Positions 4,395-7,283 of a stretch of DNA of 7,283 bases are shown here, piece by piece (positions within the stretch are counted from its first letter, which is position 1; every line of letters begins with the position of its first letter). This stretch comes from Candidatus Zymogenus sp. Its GTDB lineage: Bacteria; Desulfobacterota; Zymogenia; Zymogenales; Zymogenaceae. The position numbers were made by a program, and so were the translations under genes. The notes under the pieces were generated by a model. The model was not told the DNA's origin, made no database searches, and saw nothing but the letters and a program-made list of their open reading frames with translations. The stretch spans positions 1 through 7,283 of the forward strand of contig JAUWME010000109.1 of NCBI GenBank assembly GCA_030613285.1. Reading direction: 5' to 3'.

Positions 4395-5757
4395 GAAGGT
4401 AGTCATCATTGGACTGGATTGTCTCGATCCAAATCTTGTAGATCAGTGGATTGAAGATCTGCCAAACTTACAGCGTCTTATGAAAGAGGGTGTTTTCGGA
4501 AAGATCAGGAGCACCGATCCCCCCATTACAATTCCCGCCTGGGCCTCGATGATGACCGGGTACTCCCCCGGTTCTCTTGGGTTTTACGGGTTCAGAAACA
4601 GAAGTGATTTTTCCTACGATGCCCTAAAGCTTGCAACATCCCGCTCTATAAAGAAAAAGAGAGTTTGGGACATCCTTTCGGATCAGGGCAAGAAGGTCGT
4701 TGTCCTAAGCGTCCCCCAGACCTACCCGCCGACCAGAGTGAATGGATGTATGGTTTGTGGGTGGCTTACACCGGATATAACTGCCCAGTACACCTATCCC
4801 AACTCACTGAAGGGGGAATTGCAAAACGAATTTGGGGACTATCTAATAGATGTTGAGAATTTTAGAACTGACGATAAAGAGCGTCTCCTAAATGATGTCT
4901 ACGCCCTTACTGCCCAGCGTTTTGAGATGGCAAATTATCTCATTACCAATAAGAACTGGGATTTTTTCATGATGGTGGATATGGGTCCCGATAGGTTTCA
5001 TCACGGGTTCTGGAAGTACTTTGACAAAACCCACCCAAAACATACTCCAGAAAGTGACTTTGTTGATTGTGGCAGAGAGTATTATAAGTTTTTGGATGAG
5101 AGACTTGGTGAATTTTTAGCGAATATCCCAGAGGAATGTGTGATTATGGTGGTGAGCGACCACGGGGCACAGCCGATGTTGGGTGGTGTGGCAATAAACG
5201 AATGGCTTGTCGATAAGGGCTATTTGACCATAAAGGAGCGTCCGAAGAAACTAACACCATTAAGCAAAGTAGAAATCGATTGGGAGCGAACAAAGGCGTG
5301 GGGTGAAGGGGGATACTATGGCAGGATATTTGTTAATGTAAAGGGGAGGGAACCCAACGGCGTTGTTGATCCATCAGATTATGATGATTTTCTTAACGAG
5401 CTTATCGAGGAGATATCAAAGCTGAAAGATGAAGCAGGGAATCCCCTTGGGAACGTCTGCTTCAAACCCGGCGATCTCTATCGAGAGGTTACGGGGATAC
5501 CGCCGGATCTTTTTGTATATTTTGGGAACCTTTCCTATCGCTCTGTGGGTTCCTTGGGTGTTGGTGGTTATATAACCACAGATAATGACATCGGGCCGGA
5601 TGACGCAAACCATGCGTTTAACGGTTTTTTTACAATGGTAGGAACCCAAAGCAAAGGTAGGCGCAATGGCCTTTCTGTCATGGATGTGGCACCGACGGTA
5701 TTGTCGCTGTTTGGTATTGAGCCTGCGAATGATATTGATGGGAAAGTGATTAGTTAA
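4384..5757 (+). CDS. Alkaline phosphatase superfamily protein, type I phosphodiesterase/nucleotide pyrophosphatase-like
   Basis: A 457-residue protein of the alkaline phosphatase superfamily (PF01663-like), expected to hydrolyse a phosphoester or phosphodiester with two metal ions. Visible active-site elements in order: IIGLDCLDP with metal ligand D12; ITIPAW with the likely nucleophile T49; DMGPDRFHHGFW with D203 and H207; VVSDHG with D259 and H260; and ANHAFNGFF with H410. The full ligand set is therefore present. It lacks the C-x-P-x-R formylglycine motif of sulfatases. No signal peptide or membrane segment is seen, so it is probably cytoplasmic. The GTG start at 4384 overlaps the end of sat, with AAGGA seven bases upstream located inside sat, which indicates translational coupling. 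Possible substrates are APS, PAPS, PAP or a nucleotide-linked product; these are guesses from context. The family is broad, so substrate cannot be read from the sequence. Confidence 0.88.
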   Translation: MENRKVVIIGLDCLDPNLVDQWIEDLPNLQRLMKEGVFGKIRSTDPPITIPAWASMMTGYSPGSLGFYGFRNRSDFSYDALKLATSRSIKKKRVWDILSDQGKKVVVLSVPQTYPPTRVNGCMVCGWLTPDITAQYTYPNSLKGELQNEFGDYLIDVENFRTDDKERLLNDVYALTAQRFEMANYLITNKNWDFFMMVDMGPDRFHHGFWKYFDKTHPKHTPESDFVDCGREYYKFLDERLGEFLANIPEECVIMVVSDHGAQPMLGGVAINEWLVDKGYLTIKERPKKLTPLSKVEIDWERTKAWGEGGYYGRIFVNVKGREPNGVVDPSDYDDFLNELIEEISKLKDEAGNPLGNVCFKPGDLYREVTGIPPDLFVYFGNLSYRSVGSLGVGGYITTDNDIGPDDANHAFNGFFTMVGTQSKGRRNGLSVMDVAPTVLSLFGIEPANDIDGKVIS

Positions 5758-5891
5758 ACAATCTTCTTTCTAAGTTTTTAGCGAAATATGCAAACAGTTT
5801 TTCTTGGAAACAACAGTTGCTGTCATTTTCGAGTGACTATTTAAAGTATTTTCATACTAACAATTAAATATAGAAATAAGTGGAGGTTCAA
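5758..5891 (+). other. AT-rich gap before cysC with small inverted repeats
   Basis: This is the longest gap inside the sulfate cluster (134 bases), against an 11-base overlap and a 35-base gap upstream. It holds two short inverted repeats: ACAG-TTG-CTGT at 5813-5823 and AGTAT-TTTC-ATACT at 5845-5858. Neither is followed by a T run. The gap may hold a separate cysC promoter, but no pair of boxes at proper spacing is convincing. Confidence 0.25.
5882..5886 (+). promoter_or_regulatory. Ribosome binding site fixing the cysC start
   Basis: GGAGG lies five bases before GTG 5892. An in-frame GTG at 5880 overlaps this box and cannot use it, so initiation at 5892 is favoured. This removes four residues (the longer form would begin MEVQ) from the longest possible protein. 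Confidence 0.65.
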
Positions 5892-6509
5892 GTGGAAACA
5901 AAGGCTGACAGGGGAGTTACCCTCTGGTTTACTGGATTGTCCGGGAGTGGAAAAAGCACAGTAAGTGAAATTGTCGAGGTTGTCCTGAGGGACGCAGGCT
6001 ATAAAGTGGAAGTTCTGGATGGGGATATCGTGAGGACAAACCTCAGCAAGGGGCTGGGGTTCTCCAAAGAGGACAGGGATCTAAATATCAAGAGGATCGG
6101 TTTTGTTTGTAACCTCCTTACAAGAAACGGGGTTATTGCAATCGCTGCTGCAATATCTCCTTACAAGGAAGTGAGGGATTACAATCGAAAAGAGATCGGC
6201 GATTTTCTCGAGGTGTTTTGCAAGTGCCCCATTGAAGTATTAATCGAGAGAGATGTTAAAGGACTATACAAAAAAGCCCTGTCGGGCGAGATAAAAAACT
6301 TCACCGGGGTTTCTGATCCTTACGAAGAGCCGGAAAACCCAGAAATAACAATTAGAAGTGATAGTGAGACACCTGAGGTCAGCGCAAGAATAGTGCTGGA
6401 CAAGATGGTGGAGTTTGGGTATGTTGACAAAGAGAGGTTAATGTCGGTTTTCGGCTCTGAAGATGATGAAAAAATAAAAAAACGACTGGAAGACTTAGGA
6501 TATATTTAA
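5892..6509 (+). CDS. cysC: Adenylyl-sulfate kinase (APS kinase)
   Basis: Phosphorylates the 3' hydroxyl of APS with ATP to give PAPS in the cytoplasm. The 205-residue protein (from GTG 5892) shows the P-loop GLSGSGKST (15-23), the DGD motif (43-45), the FSKEDRDLNIKRIGFV region that contacts APS (57-72), ISPYKEVR (88-95, with the serine corresponding to the phosphorylated residue of some homologues), and the lid motif FTGVSDPYEEP (137-147; the family more often has FTGID or FTGVD). The core has normal length, but it carries a C-terminal extension ending in FGSEDDEKIKKRLEDLGYI. This resembles the end of the DUF2061 protein three genes upstream. It completes the Sat-CysC route to PAPS. The PAPS-consuming enzyme lies outside the window. 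A G-rich repeat and T8 run follow the stop. Confidence 0.96.
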   Translation: METKADRGVTLWFTGLSGSGKSTVSEIVEVVLRDAGYKVEVLDGDIVRTNLSKGLGFSKEDRDLNIKRIGFVCNLLTRNGVIAIAAAISPYKEVRDYNRKEIGDFLEVFCKCPIEVLIERDVKGLYKKALSGEIKNFTGVSDPYEEPENPEITIRSDSETPEVSARIVLDKMVEFGYVDKERLMSVFGSEDDEKIKKRLEDLGYI

Positions 6510-6520
6510 TAGCTTGTCGG

Positions 6521-6577
6521 GGTTGGCCGGGGTTGCTGGGAATTGGTAAAGGTTGGCCGGGGTTGTTGGGAATTGGT
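6521..6577 (+). repeat. G-rich direct repeat, two 27-bp copies at 30-bp period
   Basis: Two copies (6521-6547 and 6551-6577) differ at a single position (C or T at the 16th base) and are separated by AAA. Each reads GGTTGGCCGGGGTTG, then YTGGGAATTGGT. A partial further unit (GGGGTTGG) flanks the second copy. The G/T bias is all on the plus strand, immediately after the cysC stop. No coding frame is supported. Confidence 0.85.
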
Positions 6578-6598
6578 GGGGGGTTGGGAGTTTTTTTT
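6559..6598 (+). terminator. G-quadruplex motif followed by T8, possible non-canonical terminator
   Basis: GGGG (6559-6562), GGG (6568-6570), GGGGGG (6578-6583) and GGG (6586-6588) are separated by loops of 5, 7 and 2 bases, which fits the standard G3+N1-7 quadruplex pattern on the plus (RNA-like) strand. A T8 run (6591-6598) starts two bases later. There is no matching C-rich arm, so no classical hairpin forms. Its position 50 bases after cysC suggests a transcript-end or stability element; that role is inferred. Confidence 0.35.
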
Positions 6599-6686
6599 GT
6601 TGTCTTTCATGCTAAATGGTATTAAATAGTGACGTATTGAAAAATTGGGCTATAAGTTTGGTGATGGCCTAAAAAAATCGAAACAA

Positions 6687-6772
6687 TTTAAAGGGGTTTT
6701 TCAAAAAGGTTTTATTAAAAGGAAACATTTAAGTAAAAGGAATATTTAAAGGACATATTAAAGGAAAAAGGA
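6687..6772 (+). repeat. Array of TAAAAGG/TTAAAGG boxes in a leader
   Basis: Plus-strand motifs TTTAAAGGGG (about 6688), ATTAAAAGGA (6714), AGTAAAAGGA (6732), TTTAAAGGA (6745) and ATTAAAGGA (6757), then AAAAAGGAC at 6766, recur every 12-18 bases up to the start of the membrane protein gene. All resemble Shine-Dalgarno sequences. Only the last ones are correctly placed for the 6774 start. They may be a degenerate tandem repeat of one ribosome binding site. Confidence 0.45.
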
Positions 6773-6773
6773 C

Positions 6774-7283
6774 ATGGAAAAGATGAGCTTTAGTAAAAGG
6801 TGCATTGCACCTGCGGCAACGGTCTTTATTGTCATGGCCGTCTCGTTTATTGTCTATAACCTCGTCTGGCGAACGGGCATCCCGTGGATCCATAAACCGC
6901 TTGCCTTCATATCTGGAATAACGCTCTTTCTCTCCCACTGGTTTGGAACTCTTTACATCTATCCCGTATCATTTCGCCGGGGGGCGTCACTAATTGAGAG
7001 GGTTCTTGCATCGCTCTCAATTCCACTCATTTTCATCATAAAAGAGATCGTGAGAATATCATCAAGCTACACCCTCCTCGAATCCCTCTACTATTTTATA
7101 AGCCCCCTCGCTGTGGGGATTACCTCCTTTGCCATCTTTCAGATGGGAGTCAGTGAGGTTTTGATGAGGAGAAAACTCAAAAAGAGCGGTGAGGACGTGA
7201 AGGTATTTTCCCTTGGCACCATAGCCTCAATGGTAATCGGGTTGGGTGTTGTGGGGATTATCTTTGCTTGGGAGCTTGGGGCA
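6774..7283 (+). CDS. Polytopic membrane protein of unknown family, 3' end beyond window
   Basis: The frame is open from ATG 6774 to the window end without a stop (170 codons), so the C terminus is missing. AAGGA at 6761-6765 lies eight bases upstream; an ATG at 6783 is an alternative start. Hydrophobic segments lie at about residues 11-31, 41-66, 72-90, 104-124 and 146-167, giving four or five membrane helices joined by basic loops (FRRGAS, MRRKLKKSGED), so it should be an integral inner-membrane protein. I do not recognise the family and see no transporter signature or catalytic motif. It follows cysC on the same strand after 264 bases containing a G-rich element, so it is probably separately transcribed. 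A link to sulfate metabolism is not shown. The GC-rich codon use here resembles the sulfate genes more than the AT-rich small-gene block. Confidence 0.75.
   Translation, partial: MEKMSFSKRCIAPAATVFIVMAVSFIVYNLVWRTGIPWIHKPLAFISGITLFLSHWFGTLYIYPVSFRRGASLIERVLASLSIPLIFIIKEIVRISSSYTLLESLYYFISPLAVGITSFAIFQMGVSEVLMRRKLKKSGEDVKVFSLGTIASMVIGLGVVGIIFAWELGA

Noticed and set aside
4665..5649. Extra frames inside the phosphodiesterase gene (4665-4856 plus, 5416-5649 minus)
   Set aside because: Both overlap a gene whose complete active-site motif set is in the main frame.
4384..5757. Sulfatase annotation for the alkaline-phosphatase-superfamily protein
   Set aside because: The C-x-P-x-R formylglycine motif is absent; the nucleophile position holds Thr in ITIPAW, as in phosphodiesterase-type members.
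6521..6577. CRISPR array or insertion-sequence end
   Set aside because: Only two copies with a three-base separator and no spacers; no transposase or terminal inverted repeats nearby.
6729..6938. Minus-strand frame opposite the 6774 gene
   Set aside because: Highly charged, no family features, and opposite a frame with hydrophobic helices and a ribosome site.

Overview
The window looks like a chromosomal segment of an anaerobic or microaerophilic Gram-negative bacterium. A Desulfobacterota (deltaproteobacterial) or related lineage is my best guess. The reasons are the cysteine-rich 4Fe-4S protein at the left edge, a one-polypeptide ATP sulfurylase (Sat) rather than CysDN, a separate APS kinase, and frequent GTG starts. 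This placement is inference; no rRNA or other phylogenetic marker is present.

Layout. (1) 1-714, plus strand: the 3' part of an iron-sulfur protein gene, closed by a strong intrinsic terminator at 778-800. (2) About 800-2700: an AT-rich block with four small minus-strand genes, read in the order 2347-2042, 2006-1689, 1581-1246, 1139-849. Each encodes an N-terminal membrane segment followed by a charged or coiled-coil tail. At least two are clear paralogues and the block looks built by tandem duplication. Two tiny ORFs that both begin MSDSP lie in the gaps. Upstream is a gene-poor stretch with a possible ORF remnant, a TATAAT box and a ten-codon mini-ORF. (3) 2755-6509, plus strand: a sulfate-activation cluster with a DUF2061 membrane protein, ATP sulfurylase (sat), an alkaline-phosphatase-superfamily phosphodiesterase overlapping sat, and APS kinase (cysC). 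(4) 6510-6773: a G-rich 30-bp-period repeat with a G-quadruplex motif ending at a T8 run, then a leader carrying an array of AAAGG boxes. (5) 6774 to the end: the start of a polytopic membrane protein that runs off the window.

How the genes work together. Sat makes adenosine 5'-phosphosulfate (APS) from sulfate and ATP, and CysC phosphorylates it to PAPS, the donor for sulfotransferases or for assimilatory reduction. No PAPS reductase, sulfite reductase or sulfotransferase is visible here. The phosphodiesterase is translationally linked to sat, so it may act on APS, PAPS, PAP or a product made with them; this is unproven. The DUF2061 protein and CysC end in the same C-terminal tail pattern (DEK...L..LGYI), which may connect the membrane protein to the pathway.

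The least explained parts are the small TM/coiled-coil array, the shared LGYI tail and the G-rich element after cysC.
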